Assembly (NCBI RefSeq): GCF_900156465.1
Contig: NZ_LT707064.1
Location: forward strand, 2,264,501 to 2,328,500
Direction of reading: 5' to 3'
From: Pseudomonas sp. 7SR1
GTDB taxonomy: Bacteria > Pseudomonadota > Gammaproteobacteria > Pseudomonadales > Pseudomonadaceae
DNA: 64,000 nt
Shown: piece after piece, positions 39,797 through 50,600 of the stretch
Layout of the letters: each line of letters starts with the position of its first letter
Numbering within the stretch: the first letter of the stretch is position 1
The notes under the pieces: generated by a model
Databases searched by the model: none
What the model was told of the DNA's origin: nothing
Seen by the model: the letters and a program-made list of their open reading frames with translations, nothing else
Made by a program: the position numbers and the translations under genes

Positions 39797-39813
39797 GTTT
39801 GTGTTGGCTGAAC

Positions 39814-41712
39814 TTACAGGCCCAGCAGCTTTAGCCGCTGGCGCACCGACGCCTCGATCCCGGCCTCGTCCAGCCCGCACTCAGCCAGCATCTGCGCAGG
39901 CTTGGCATGTTCGACGTAGATGTCCGGCAGGCCCAGGTGCAGCACGGGCTTGAGGATATTCTCCCGGGCCAGGAATTCGCTGACCGCCGCGCCGGCGCCG
40001 CCCATGATGGCGTTTTCCTCGATGGTCACCAGCAATTCGTGATGGCTGGCCATCTCGCGCACCAGGGCTTCGTCCAGGGGTTTGACGAAACGCATGTCCA
40101 CCACCGTGGCATCCAGGGTCTGTGCCACTTTCATGGCTTCGGCCAGTTGCACGCCGAACACCAGCAGGGCGGTCTGCCTGCCCTGGCGACGAATCACGCC
40201 CTTGCCGATCTCGATGGGCTCCAGGTCGGTTTCGATGGTCGCGTTCGGGCCGCTGCCACGAGGGTAGCGTACCGCTGCGGGGCCATCGAACAGGTGGCCG
40301 GTGGTGAGCATCTTGCGCAGCTCGTTTTCATCGCTCGGCGTCATGACCAGCATGCCGGGGATGCAGCGCAGGTACGAAAGATCGAAGCTGCCGGCGTGGG
40401 TGGGTCCGTCTTCGCCCACCAGGCCCGCGCGATCGATGGCGAACAGCACGTCCAGGTTCTGCACCGCGACGTCGTGCACCAGTTGGTCATAGCCGCGTTG
40501 CAGGAACGTCGAATAGATCGCGACCACCGGCTTGGCCCCTTCGCAGGCCATGCCGGCGGCGAGGGTCACGGCGTGCTGCTCGGCGATCGCCACGTCGAAA
40601 TAACGCTGTGGATAACGTTCGCTGAACGCCACCAGGTCCGAACCTTCCTTCATCGCCGGGGTGATACCCAGCAGGCGCGGATCGGCTGCCGCCATGTCGC
40701 ACAGCCACTGGCCGAACACGGCGGAATACTTCGGACCGCCGGCCTTCTTCGGCGCGGCAGCCGGTGCATCCAGCGGTTCGAGCTTGGTGATGGCGTGGTA
40801 GCCGATGGGGTCGACTTCCGCCGGGGCGAAGCCTTTGCCTTTCTTGGTCACCACGTGCAGGAACTGCGGCCCCTTGAGGTCGCGCATGTTGCGCAGGGTG
40901 GCGATCAGCGTGGGCAGGTCATGGCCGTCGATGGGGCCGATGTAGTTCCAGCCCAGCTCTTCGAACAGCGTGCCGGGCACCAGCATGCCCTTGGCGTATT
41001 CCTCGGTGCGGCGGGCGATTTCCCAGGCGCCGGGCAGGCGCGACAGGACCTTCTTGCTGCCTTCGCGCATGCTGGCGTAGGTGCGGCTGGAGAGGATTTT
41101 CGCCAGGTAGTTGGACAGCCCGCCAACGTTGCGCGAGATCGACATGTCATTGTCGTTGAGGATCACCAGCATGTTGGCGTCGACTTCCGGCGCATGGTTC
41201 AGCGCCTCGAAAGCCATGCCCGCCGTCAGCGCGCCGTCGCCGATCACGGCAATGGCCTTGCGCTCGCTGTTCTGCAGGCGGGCGGCAATCGCCATGCCCA
41301 GGGCAGCGCTGATGGAGGTGCTGGAATGACCGACCCCGAAGGTGTCGTACTCGCTTTCGGAGCGCCGTGGGAACGCGGCGATGCCGCCTTTCTGGCGAAG
41401 CGTGCTCATGCGCTCGCGGCGACCGGTGAGGATCTTGTGCGGGTAAGCCTGATGGCCGACGTCCCACACCAGCCGGTCGTCTGGCGTGTCGAAGACGTAG
41501 TGCAGCGCGATGGTCAGCTCGATGACGCCCAGGCCGGCACCGAAGTGCCCGCCGGTCTGGCCGACCGTATAAAGCAGCTCCAGACGCAGCTCATCGGCCA
41601 GGGTTTCCAGCTCGGCTTCACCTAACCGACGCAGGCCGTCCGGCGTGGCAGCGCGGTCCAGCAGGGGCGTGGTCGGGCGTTTGCGGGGAATCTCTTGGAA
41701 CGTCGTGGGCAT
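39814..41712 (-). CDS. dxs: 1-deoxy-D-xylulose-5-phosphate synthase
   Basis: 632 residues. [37 protein letters not shown], the thiamine diphosphate motif [18 protein letters not shown]...NDND, and the transketolase part with [20 protein letters not shown] are all present. It makes DXP, the entry to the MEP isoprenoid path and to thiamine and pyridoxal. It lies 91 bases downstream of ispA on the same strand. Confidence 0.96.
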   Translation of the reverse strand: MPTTFQEIPRKRPTTPLLDRAATPDGLRRLGEAELETLADELRLELLYTVGQTGGHFGAGLGVIELTIALHYVFDTPDDRLVWDVGHQAYPHKILTGRRERMSTLRQKGGIAAFPRRSESEYDTFGVGHSSTSISAALGMAIAARLQNSERKAIAVIGDGALTAGMAFEALNHAPEVDANMLVILNDNDMSISRNVGGLSNYLAKILSSRTYASMREGSKKVLSRLPGAWEIARRTEEYAKGMLVPGTLFEELGWNYIGPIDGHDLPTLIATLRNMRDLKGPQFLHVVTKKGKGFAPAEVDPIGYHAITKLEPLDAPAAAPKKAGGPKYSAVFGQWLCDMAAADPRLLGITPAMKEGSDLVAFSERYPQRYFDVAIAEQHAVTLAAGMACEGAKPVVAIYSTFLQRGYDQLVHDVAVQNLDVLFAIDRAGLVGEDGPTHAGSFDLSYLRCIPGMLVMTPSDENELRKMLTTGHLFDGPAAVRYPRGSGPNATIETDLEPIEIGKGVIRRQGRQTALLVFGVQLAEAMKVAQTLDATVVDMRFVKPLDEALVREMASHHELLVTIEENAIMGGAGAAVSEFLARENILKPVLHLGLPDIYVEHAKPAQMLAECGLDEAGIEASVRQRLKLLGL

Positions 41713-41803
41713 CAGGCGAATCGTTATAGGTATAAAAGAGGCGGCAGTTTACCTCATGCATCGCCAACTGCCCACGCGTTGGCCGGAACTTGGCTACCTG
41801 TGA

Positions 41804-42691
41804 TCAGCTGCGACGCTCGACGATATATCGCGCCAGATCGCGCAGCGGCTCGGCCGCCGCGGCAAACGGTCGCAACGCGGCCAGGGCCTGGTCGCGCAGT
41901 TCCAGGGCGTAGGCCTTGGCCACATCCAGGCCGAGCAGGGCCGGATAGGTGGGTTTGTCCCGGGCGATATCGGCGCCCTGGCGTTTGCCCAGGGTCTGGG
42001 TATCGCTTTCCACATCGAGGATGTCGTCCTGCACCTGGAATGCCAGGCCGATTGCCCGGGCATAGACCTGCAAGGCCTGCAACTGCTGCGGGGTGGCCCG
42101 GCCGCTGGCGAGGGCGCCGAGCCGGACGCTGGCTTCGATCAGTGCGCCGGTCTTGTACCGGTGCATCTGTTCCAGGGCATTCTGGTCGAGTTTGAGTCCC
42201 ACCGAGCCGAGGTCGATGGCCTGGCCTCCCACCATCCCGGCGGGCCCTGCCGCGTGCGCCAGGGTACTGACCATGTCCAGGCGGGTCTGCGCCGGGCAAT
42301 CGCTCAGGGCCGGGTCCAGCAGGGCGCTGAACGCCAGGCTCTGCAAGCCATCGCCGGCCAGGATCGCGCAGGCTTCGTCGTACTGCTTGTGAGTGGTCGG
42401 CTGGCCGCGACGCAGGTCGTCGTCGTCCATGGCCGGCAGGTCGTCATGGACCAGGGAATACGCGTGGATCAGTTCCACCGCGCACGCCGCGCCGTTGGCC
42501 TGCTCGGCCTGGCCGCCCAGTGCCTCGCAGGCGGCATAGGCCAGCAACGGACGCACGCGCTTGCCACCGTTCATCACGCTGTAGCGCATGGCTTCATACA
42601 GGCGGGCCAGCTCGGGGCTCGGGGCGTTGAACAACGTCTCCAGCGCAGCATTGACCCGGGCCTGACTGCTGGCCTGATACGCGCCGATCAT
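41804..42691 (-). CDS. ispA: farnesyl diphosphate synthase IspA
   Basis: 295 residues. First Asp-rich motif [14 protein letters not shown], second motif [18 protein letters not shown], and [10 protein letters not shown] near the N-terminus. Makes GPP and FPP from IPP and DMAPP. Start overlaps the xseB stop as ATGA. Confidence 0.96.
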   Translation of the reverse strand: MIGAYQASSQARVNAALETLFNAPSPELARLYEAMRYSVMNGGKRVRPLLAYAACEALGGQAEQANGAACAVELIHAYSLVHDDLPAMDDDDLRRGQPTTHKQYDEACAILAGDGLQSLAFSALLDPALSDCPAQTRLDMVSTLAHAAGPAGMVGGQAIDLGSVGLKLDQNALEQMHRYKTGALIEASVRLGALASGRATPQQLQALQVYARAIGLAFQVQDDILDVESDTQTLGKRQGADIARDKPTYPALLGLDVAKAYALELRDQALAALRPFAAAAEPLRDLARYIVERRS

Positions 42692-42930
42692 TCAGGCTGT
42701 TCCGCGTCGAAGGGCTCTTCGGCCAATTCCCCGTCGCGTTCGAGCAGCAACTGCACTTTCTGCTCGGCCTGGGCCAGCGCCGCCTGGCAGTCGCGAGTCA
42801 GGCCGATACCTTGCTCGAAGGCGGTCAGCGAGTCTTCCAGCGACAATTCGCCGTTCTCCAGCCGTTCGACCAGTGTTTGCAGGTCGGCCAGGGATTGTTC
42901 GAAGTCCAATGCAGCTTTTTTGCGGGCCAT
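42688..42930 (-). CDS. xseB: exodeoxyribonuclease VII small subunit
   Basis: 80 residues from the ATG at 42930: [20 protein letters not shown], then [20 protein letters not shown], the two-helix XseB hairpin that coats XseA. The order xseB-ispA-dxs is widely conserved. The longer frame to 43050 is rejected as it lacks homology. Confidence 0.94.
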   Translation of the reverse strand: MARKKAALDFEQSLADLQTLVERLENGELSLEDSLTAFEQGIGLTRDCQAALAQAEQKVQLLLERDGELAEEPFDAEQPE

Positions 42931-43074
42931 GGCGGCTGATTCCGGTTGACTGTTAAACCGGCGCGACACTAGCAGACATGGGGGTTCGGGGCAAATCAGG
43001 ACAGGGCTGGAGGGGGAGTGTTCCTCTGTGGCGTGTCTTTGCCGCAGCAACCTCCGCTTACCACAAACACAGTC

Positions 43075-44211
43075 TCACGCAGCTGGATAATGGATTCGGT
43101 ACCGAGTACTGCGTCCTCCTCCCGGTAATCGCTCCAGACAGCCTTTTTCCAGCAACTCCGCCAGGTGTCGGGTTGCGGTTGCCTTGGAAACCTTGGCCAC
43201 GGCCTGGTACTGCGCTGCGCTGATACCGTGCTCAAAACCTTTTTCACCACCATCGAGCAACCGGTTCAGCACTTTGGTCTGTTCTGGGGTGAGTCCCGAG
43301 GCGCGGTGAACCTGCCAGAATCGAGCCTTGCCCAACACGCTTTCGATCTGGGCCATGGCTTTGTGCAAGCTGCGCGACAGGGTCCGCAAAAACCAGGTAA
43401 GCCAATCGGTGATATCCAGCGTGGCTTTCTGAGCGCTTTCAAGTGCTCGGTAGTAGCCAGCGCGGTCATCAAGAATGCTCACGGACATGGCGTAGAAACG
43501 GATCGCCTGGGCTTCGCCCTGGGCCAGTGCGAGATCGGTGAGGGTGCGTGTCAGGCGCCCGTTGCCATCGTCAAACGGATGCAGGGTGACAAACCAGAAG
43601 TGGGCGATACCGGCCCGCAACAAAGGATCGAGTCCGGATTGATGACGGCTGGCCTCAAACCAGTCGAGGAAGGTTTGCAGTTGTTGTTCGAGACCTTGGC
43701 GAGGCGGGGCCTCGAAATGAACAGTGGGACGGTCCAATCTGCCCGAGACCACTTGCATTGGCTCGTCTCCCCGCAGCGAACCTACGCGAATGTGCTGATG
43801 GGCCAGGTCGCTCGCCTGTTCAGGGAATAGCCACTCGTGCCATTCAAGCAGCCGCTCGACGGTCAGGGGCTGGCTGAAGTGTCGGGTAGCATCCAGCAAA
43901 AGGTTCGCCAGGCCCTCACTGCGCGGGCTGACCGGAGTGTCACTGGCCCGCTCCAGGCCCAGGCGTCGGGCCAGAGACGACCGCACCGAGCCCACATTTA
44001 ATTGCTCCCCTTCAATGGCCGATGAGGTCACGATGTTCTGCAACAACGTATCCAATTCGTTCTGGGCGTTGAGCGACGCGGTGACAGCGCCGGTCATGCC
44101 GAGCAGTTGACCTTGGGTTTGCACGCATTCGCGTAGCAGAGCCGCCAATGTTTCGGGCTGCCAGTGAAAGTTGGGCCAGTCGGGCTGTTGCCAGATCCAA
44201 TAGGGTTCCAT
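43075..44211 (-). CDS. Fic family protein with N-terminal DUF4172 domain and C-terminal winged helix
   Basis: 378 residues from the ATG at 44211; an ATG 12 bases upstream is possible. Residues 4-30 (YWIWQQPDWPNFHWQ) open the DUF4172 domain. An inhibitory motif SSAIEG (S63, E67, G68) precedes the Fic core with HPFDDGNGRLTR at 211-222, so the AMP-transfer site is complete. The last 70 residues look like a winged helix (KVSKATATRHLAELLEKGCL). Class II Fic proteins are auto-inhibited adenylyl- or other NMP-transferases. The array of GAGCCGA repeats just upstream suggests the protein controls its own gene. Stand-alone, between xseB and mag. Confidence 0.9.
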   Translation of the reverse strand: MEPYWIWQQPDWPNFHWQPETLAALLRECVQTQGQLLGMTGAVTASLNAQNELDTLLQNIVTSSAIEGEQLNVGSVRSSLARRLGLERASDTPVSPRSEGLANLLLDATRHFSQPLTVERLLEWHEWLFPEQASDLAHQHIRVGSLRGDEPMQVVSGRLDRPTVHFEAPPRQGLEQQLQTFLDWFEASRHQSGLDPLLRAGIAHFWFVTLHPFDDGNGRLTRTLTDLALAQGEAQAIRFYAMSVSILDDRAGYYRALESAQKATLDITDWLTWFLRTLSRSLHKAMAQIESVLGKARFWQVHRASGLTPEQTKVLNRLLDGGEKGFEHGISAAQYQAVAKVSKATATRHLAELLEKGCLERLPGGGRSTRYRIHYPAA

Positions 44212-44232
44212 GAGCCTGTCCATACCGGGGAT

Positions 44233-44293
44233 GAGCCGAATAATAACGTTATTCGGCTCATTTCGTGAGCCGAATAACTTCGCTAATCGGCTC
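44233..44293 (-). promoter_or_regulatory. four inverted GAGCCGAWTA half-sites upstream of the Fic gene
   Basis: GAGCCGAATAA (44233-44243) and TTATTCGGCTC (44249-44259) form an 11-base-pair palindrome with a five-base gap; GAGCCGAATAA (44267-44277) and TAATCGGCTC (44284-44293) form a second one. The two palindromes begin 34 bases apart, and the sites end 10-22 bases before the possible Fic start codons. Very probably an operator pair. Confidence 0.7.
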
Positions 44294-44433
44294 ACGCTCT
44301 CCCCAAGACGTGATTTCCCACACAGAATCACGCGTTCCCCGATTGTGAATAATGCGCCGAATCGCTAACCTTCGCGCCATCTACAGCCCCCGTATGGCGG
44401 GCTCCTGACGAAACCTGAAAAAAGATAATCAAT

Positions 44434-44450
44434 GCGCCGAGGAAGGGCGC
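44434..44450 (+). promoter_or_regulatory. RsmA/CsrA-type hairpin in the magA leader
   Basis: GCGCC - GAGGAAG - GGCGC forms a five-pair stem that displays AGGA in its loop, 31 bases before the magA ATG. A second GGA lies in the SD (AGGAGG at 44471-44476). Two such sites, one on the SD, are the usual layout of RsmA-repressed leaders. The mag operon of P. aeruginosa is known to be under Gac/Rsm control. Confidence 0.6.
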
Positions 44451-44481
44451 CAGGTTGCGTTGCGCATGGCAGGAGGCATAC

Positions 44482-45270
44482 ATGCGTTTTCTTTCATTGC
44501 TGATCGCGCTGATGGCCGCATCGTTGGTGTGGGCGGAGCCTGCGGCCGAGATGTCGGAGCCGGTGGGCGGCTGGCGCTTCAACGGTCTGCTCGATCGCAC
44601 TGAAAACCCGCAGGTGGCCTATCCCACGCCGCCCATCGACCGGGGCGTGCAGCGTAATCGCACGATGATCGAAGGCCGGCTCAAGGACATCGGCACGGCC
44701 CGACAACCCCACAGCCTGGCGGTCAACGGCAATCCACTGAATCTCTATACCGACGATGAGGGGCGTTTCGGCCGGCCCTACGCGTTCGGTGCTGGCTCCA
44801 ACAGCGTCGAGGTGCGCAGCTCAGAAGGCAAGTCCCTCAAGCGCGTGCAGTTCTATGAAGCCAACAACCTGCGAACGCCGGCGCAGATTCGCGTAGTGCT
44901 GGGCTGGGACGATCCCAAGGCCGAGCTGGATCTGCATATCGTCACACCCGACGGCCAGCATGCCTTCTTCGGTCGCCCGGCACTGACCAATGGCGGCGGC
45001 CTCGACCCGGATGGCGTCGATGGCCCCGGCCCCGAGATGTTCACCATGACCGCGCCGATGCACGGCACGTACCTGGTCTACGTCAACTATTGGGGTAACT
45101 ACGGCAGCGGCGGCTACAACTTCGACGAAACCAGCAACCAGAACGAGGTGATCACTTCCCAGATCAACCTGGTGCTCAACGAAAACACTGTCGATGAAAA
45201 ACGCGAGACCTTCGTCGTGCCCTTGCGCGCCATCGGCGACCTGCTGCTGGTCAAGACTTTCAACTATTAA
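44482..45270 (+). CDS. magA: MagA-like DUF2135 protein (YfaP family)
   Basis: 262 residues from the ATG at 44482 after AGGAGG. Signal peptide FLSLLIALMAASLVWAEP, then MSEPVGGWRFNG. The DUF2135 domain contains RVVLGWDDPKAELDLHIVTP and GPEMFTMTAPMHGTYLVYVN. The end ETFVVPLRAIGDLLLVKTF is shared with MagF, its paralogue. In P. aeruginosa, MagA, MagB and MagF form an envelope complex with MagD. It is periplasmic and first in the six-gene operon. Homologues in E. coli are yfaP in the yfaA/P/Q/S/T cluster. Confidence 0.88.
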   Translation: MRFLSLLIALMAASLVWAEPAAEMSEPVGGWRFNGLLDRTENPQVAYPTPPIDRGVQRNRTMIEGRLKDIGTARQPHSLAVNGNPLNLYTDDEGRFGRPYAFGAGSNSVEVRSSEGKSLKRVQFYEANNLRTPAQIRVVLGWDDPKAELDLHIVTPDGQHAFFGRPALTNGGGLDPDGVDGPGPEMFTMTAPMHGTYLVYVNYWGNYGSGGYNFDETSNQNEVITSQINLVLNENTVDEKRETFVVPLRAIGDLLLVKTFNY

Positions 45271-45300
45271 GTATCCCGCTCCACGGATGAATAGGCCCTT

Positions 45301-47016
45301 GTGAATATGAGCGACAACACTGCTTCCCCGACCACGCCGACACCTGTCGCTAAACCTGCGCGCCGCTGGCCGGCGATGCTGATCGGGCTGTGCCTGGTTG
45401 CCGGTGTGGCTGCCGGGCTGGGCTGGTTCATGAACAAGCCCAAGGCGCCGCCCATGGCGCTGGCATTGGAAAAGCTCGGCCTGAGTCGCCCCGATGGCTT
45501 GCTCGAGGCCCACTCCCTGAGCCAGTTGCCCAAGGATCTGCTGGCGGTGCCATTTCTCAAGGCCACGCTCACCGAGGACTTCGTCTTCTATTACCAGGCC
45601 CATGCCGACCGCCTCGGGCTGATTGGCAGCCTGCGCCGGATCATCTACGAGCATGACCTCAAATTGCAGGACAGCCTGATCGAGGAACTGTTCGACCAGC
45701 CGGCCGACGTGGCCCTGTGGCGCGGTGCCGATGGTCGCCTCAAGGATTTCCTGCTGGTGATGGATCGCGGCGGATTGGCCAAGGTCCTGGAGCCCCTGGC
45801 GAAAGTCGCGCTGGACGACACGCAGTTGAGCAAGCTCAGCGACCTGAAGGTCGGTGGCGATGAGGTCGCGCTTTATCAACTCAGCTACAACGCCAGCAAA
45901 TCACTGGTCTTCGCGTCCCATGGCGACAAACTGGTGGTGCTGTCCAACCCGACGAAGCTCTATGACCCGGCCAACGGGCCCTCGCAGGAGCGCGGCAGTG
46001 TCTCGACGACCGCCCTGGCAGCCTTGCTCAGTGGCGAAAAACTCTTTCCGGAAGCCTTCGGCCTGCCGCCCAGGGCGCCTGAGGTCAAGCAACGCATCGC
46101 GGTCAATGCCAGCGTCCTCGCCATGGGTTACCAGCGTTTCATCCCGAATTTCGCCGGGGTGCGTTTCGACATGGACGACAAGGGCTGGCACAGCTTCCTG
46201 GCCCTGGATGAGCTGGAGAACCAGCCGGACTTCGACTTCAAGCCAATCTGGCAAGCCATGCCCATGGGCGCCAGCGCCTGCGTGTCCTTGCCCCTGGCGG
46301 CCGAACAACAGAAGCCGCTGCTGGTGAAACTCGGCGCCGATGAAAAAGCCGCCCAGGCCATGACCGAACACATGGCCGGCGCGGCGGGCCTGTGCTGGTA
46401 CGCCGATTCGCGGCTGTACACACCGCTGCTGGTAGCGAGCCTGAACGCGGACGACGGCAAGCTCGACGCCGACCTGGGCGGCCTGTTCGGTTCGATGGTG
46501 GGCGCCTATGAAAACAATGTCGCCGAGCACGCGTTCCCGGTCGTGGAGAAGCAGGAAGGCCCGATGCATCACTGGCAACGCCAGGTGAGTTCCAACTTCG
46601 GCCCCTACCTGGCCAAGGACTCGCTGCAGCCCGAATCCATCACCGGCAAGGCCTTCATGCGGGTCAGCCTGGCGCGTCACGGCTCCACCCTGCTGTTTTC
46701 CCTGGACGACAAGCTGGTGGACAAGGCCCTCGGCACGCTCGACAAGCGCTTCCCGCCCATGGCCGACGTCTTGCCCAAGGATGTGCTGATGCCGGTCTAC
46801 TTCGGCCCGGACGCCATGGCGCAACTGATGCAGCGTGAAACCCTGGACAGCCTGCCCCAGGACATGGAACCGGTGTTCTACAACGCCGCGCAGACCTACC
46901 TGATCCCGAAACTGCGCACCCTCGGCGGTTATGGCAAGTACGCCCTGACGCTGCCCGAAGGCAGCGAGCCGGACGGCCACTGGCAATGGCTGCCGCTGGA
47001 ATGGAAAGCGCTGTGA
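45301..47016 (+). CDS. magB: MagB-like DUF2138 protein (YfaA family)
   Basis: 571 residues if the GTG at 45301 is used; an ATG at 45307 is equally possible since AGG lies at 45293-45295. A cytoplasmic stretch rich in Thr and Pro precedes one transmembrane helix ([20 protein letters not shown]), so the protein is anchored in the inner membrane with about 530 residues in the periplasm. [20 protein letters not shown] and [20 protein letters not shown] are DUF2138 traits. It has no enzyme motif I can identify. The stop overlaps the magC start. Confidence 0.85.
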   Translation: MNMSDNTASPTTPTPVAKPARRWPAMLIGLCLVAGVAAGLGWFMNKPKAPPMALALEKLGLSRPDGLLEAHSLSQLPKDLLAVPFLKATLTEDFVFYYQAHADRLGLIGSLRRIIYEHDLKLQDSLIEELFDQPADVALWRGADGRLKDFLLVMDRGGLAKVLEPLAKVALDDTQLSKLSDLKVGGDEVALYQLSYNASKSLVFASHGDKLVVLSNPTKLYDPANGPSQERGSVSTTALAALLSGEKLFPEAFGLPPRAPEVKQRIAVNASVLAMGYQRFIPNFAGVRFDMDDKGWHSFLALDELENQPDFDFKPIWQAMPMGASACVSLPLAAEQQKPLLVKLGADEKAAQAMTEHMAGAAGLCWYADSRLYTPLLVASLNADDGKLDADLGGLFGSMVGAYENNVAEHAFPVVEKQEGPMHHWQRQVSSNFGPYLAKDSLQPESITGKAFMRVSLARHGSTLLFSLDDKLVDKALGTLDKRFPPMADVLPKDVLMPVYFGPDAMAQLMQRETLDSLPQDMEPVFYNAAQTYLIPKLRTLGGYGKYALTLPEGSEPDGHWQWLPLEWKAL

Positions 47017-47660
47017 TCGGACTGCTCCGCAATCGCCACTGGGTGCTGACGCTCGCGTTGCTGCTGGGCGGACCGGCGTTCGCCGTCGAGACGCCGCCCC
47101 TGGATGTCCAGCAATCCCAGGTCTTTCGTGCCTGGTTCGTGCGCATCGCCCAGGAACAGCTCAGTCGTGGCCCGAGTCCGCGCTGGTACCAGCAGGACTG
47201 TGCCGGCCTGGTGCGTTTCGCCGCCAACGAAGCGCTCAAGGTCCATAACGAAAAATGGCTGCGCAGCAACGGCATGTCCAACCGCTACCTGCCGCCGGAG
47301 CTCGAACTGAGCGACGCCCAGCGACGCCTGGCCCAGCAGTGGCAGCAGGGTGGCGGCAAGGTCGGGCCCTACGTCAACGCCATCAAGCTGATCCAGTTCA
47401 ACAGTCGCCTGGTGGGCCGTGACGTGACTCAGGCCCGCCCCGGCGATTTGATGTTCTTCGATCAGGGCGACGACCAGCACCTGATGATCTGGATGGGCCG
47501 CTACATCGCCTATCACACCGGCACCACTACCCCTACCGACAACGGCATGCGCTCCGCAAGCCTGCAACAACTCATGAACTGGAAGGACACCCGATGGATA
47601 CCCGACGCAGCCAACCCCAACTTCATCGGCGTCTATCGACTCAACTTTCTCTCCCAATGA
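47013..47660 (+). CDS. magC: MagC-like DUF1175 protein (YfaT family)
   Basis: 215 residues with GTG at 47013 overlapping the magB TGA and GGAAAG just before; an ATG at 47001 is possible. Signal peptide [16 protein letters not shown]. The conserved block [17 protein letters not shown] contains C63, and [17 protein letters not shown] holds a His later. Cys-His in this spacing and the [13 protein letters not shown] strand recall NlpC/P60 papain-like hydrolases, which cut peptidoglycan peptides; that is inference. Stop overlaps magD start as ATGA. Confidence 0.83.
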   Translation: MIGLLRNRHWVLTLALLLGGPAFAVETPPLDVQQSQVFRAWFVRIAQEQLSRGPSPRWYQQDCAGLVRFAANEALKVHNEKWLRSNGMSNRYLPPELELSDAQRRLAQQWQQGGGKVGPYVNAIKLIQFNSRLVGRDVTQARPGDLMFFDQGDDQHLMIWMGRYIAYHTGTTTPTDNGMRSASLQQLMNWKDTRWIPDAANPNFIGVYRLNFLSQ

Positions 47661-50600
47661 CCGGTGCCCGCATGCTGCGCTTGTGTTCGAAACTGCCCCT
47701 GCTGTTTGCCCTGTTGCTGGCCCCTGTCGTCAATGCCGAAGACACCGTGGAGCCCAGCGGCTACACACCCGTGGCCGGTGAAAGCTTTTTCCTGCTGGCC
47801 GACAGCAGTTTCGCCAGCGACGAGCAGGCCATGGTTCGCCTCGAAGCGCCGGGCCGCGATTATCGCCGGTTTCGCATGGAGCCCTACGGCGGCGCCGACA
47901 TCCGGGTCTATCGCATCGAAAAACCCCTGGACTTCCTCAAGCGCCAGAAAAACCTGCACCGGGTGGTCAGCGACGGTCAGTTCAAGGGCGAAGGCCTGTC
48001 CAATACCCTCGCGTACCTGTGGGACAACTGGTATCGCAAGTCACGTCGGGTGATGCAGCGGGCGTTCTCCTACGAGTCCCGCCAACAGGTCACCGAACAA
48101 GTGCCCGAGCTGAAAATGGGCGATGCGATGGTCGCGCCGACGCCTTACGAGGCCTCGCCGCAATTCGCCTTGATCCCGGGCCTGCCGGTGGTCAGCCAGT
48201 TCCGTTACCCGCTGTGGCAGGCCAAGCCGATCCAGCCGCCGGCAGGCGTCAATCTGGCCGGTTCTTCCAGTGAGTTCGTCAGCGTCGCGCCGGGCAACGT
48301 CTATATTCCCCTGGGGCAGCTCAAGCCTGGCCTGTATCTGGTGGAGGCGCTGATCGGCAAATATCGCGCGACCACCATGGTCTTCGTTTCCAACACCGTG
48401 GCGGTGAGCAAGATCGCCGGCGACGAACTGCTGGTCTGGGCCGCGCGCAAGCATGAAGGTCGTTCGGTGCCCAAGGTCAACGTGCTCTGGACCGATGGCC
48501 TGGGCGTGATGAGCAGCGGTGCCACCGATGAAGACGGCTTGCTGCGTCTCAAGCACGTCAGCCCCGAGCGTTCCTTCGTCATTGGCGAAGACGAGGAGGG
48601 CGGCGTATTCGTCTCCGAGAACTTCTACTACGACAGCGAAATCTACGACACCAAGCTCTACGCCTTCACCGACCGGCCGCTGTATCGCCCTGGAGACTGG
48701 GTGTCGCTGAAGATCGTCGGCCGCGAATTCAAGAATGCCCGTGATTCGGTGCAGCCGGCGGCGGCTGACGTCAACGTCAGCGTGCTGGATGCCACCGGCA
48801 CCGCGTTGCAGACCCTGGCCCTGAAGCTGGACGCCAAGGCCGGTACCCAGGGACGCTTCCAGTTGCCGGAAAACGCCGTGGCCGGTGGTTACGAGCTGCG
48901 TTTGAGCTACAAGGACCAGCTCTACAGCAGCGCCTTTCGCGTGGCCGAGTACATCAAGCCGCATTTCGAAATCGCCTTGAACCTCGACAAGCAGGATTAC
49001 CGCACGGGCGAGCCGGTCAAGGGCAAGCTGGTGCTGTTGTATCCGGACGGCAAGCCGGTGGCCGACGCTACCGTGAGCCTGAGCCTGCGGGCCCAGCAAT
49101 TGTCGATGGTGGACAACGAGCTGCAATACCTGGGGCAGTTCCCGGTGGAGCTGACCAGCAGCGAAGTGACCACCGATGAGCAGGGCGTCGCGACCCTCGA
49201 CCTGCCGGCCGCGGACAAACCGAGTCGCTACACCCTGACGGTATTCGCCAGCGATGGCGCGGCCTATCGGGTCAAGACCACCAAGGAAATCCTCATCGAC
49301 CGTGGCGCGGCGAACTTTCGCCTGAGCGCCCCCCAGCGCTTCAGTGCGGCGGGGGAGAAGGTCGCTTTCAGCTATGTCAACGAAGGCGGCAACGAGCCGA
49401 GCAAAGCCGTGACGCCGGCCGGCTACGCCTGGGTGAGACTGGAAGACCAGAGCACGGGCGAAGGCAAGCTGACGGCCAAGGACAAGGGCTTCAGCCTGGC
49501 CTTCGAGCGGCCCGGTACCTATAACCTCACGCTCAAGGATGACCATGGTCGAGTCATTGGCGCCACCGGGCATTCGGTGACCGGTGAAGGCGTCAAGGCG
49601 GTGCCGGGTACCGTGGAGATTGTCCTCGACAAACCCGAGTACAAGGCTGGAGACGAAGCGCTGGCGCTGATCACCTTCCCTGAGCCGGTCACTGACGCAC
49701 TGTTGTCCCTGGAGCGGGACAAGGTCGAGGCCACGGCGCTGCTGTCGAAGGGGGGCGACTGGCTGAAAATGGAAAGCCTCAGCCCCACCCAATACCGCGC
49801 GCGCATCCCGGTCAAGGACGCCTTCGCGCCGAACATGACCTTCTCGGTCCTGTACACCAAGGGCGGCCAATACAGCTTCCAGAATGCTGGCATCAAGGTG
49901 GTCGCGCCACAGATCGAGGTCGCCGTCACCACCGACAAGGCCACTTACCGGCCCGGTGACACGGTGACCGTCGACCTGAGCACCCAGTTCGCCGGCAAGG
50001 CGATACCGGCCCACCTGACGGTCAGCGTCGTGGACGAAATGGTCTATGCCCTGCAACCGGAGGTGGCCCCGACCATCGACCAGTTCTTCTATCACCCGCG
50101 GCGCAACAACGTACGCACCAGCGCCAGCCTCTCGTTCATCAGCTACGACGTCGCGTTGCCGGGCAGCCCCGGCGCGCCGGGCAAGGCCAACCGCAGCGAG
50201 CGTGGTGTCAAGGTGCTGGAGCGACCACGTCGCGAGGACGTGGACACCGCCGCCTGGCAGCCGGAACTGGTAACCGATGCCAACGGCAAGGCCCGTTTCA
50301 CCTTCAAGATGCCGGACTCGCTGACGCGCTGGCGCATCACCGCGCGTGCCATTTCCGACGACGGCCAAGTGGGACAGAAAAAGCAGTTCATCGCTTCACA
50401 AAAGCCGCTGTACCTGAAGTGGAGCGGTCCGACCCGGTTCCGCAACGGCGACAAGCCGCAGTTGGGCCTGTTCGCTTTCAGCCAGTCGGAAAAGCCGCTG
50501 AAGGCCGAGTTGCTGATCCGCTACGCAGGCACTGAACAACGCGTGGTGGCCGAGCTGAAACACGGCATCAACTATGTCGCGTTGCCGGCGCTGGCGTTGA

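Noticed and set aside
39668..39813. Cobalamin riboswitch before btuB
   Set aside because: Interval too short and mostly a REPIN; no B12-box-like core seen.
48041..50368. 775-residue reverse open frame inside magD
   Set aside because: Antisense shadow; His/Gln/Arg-rich without motifs.
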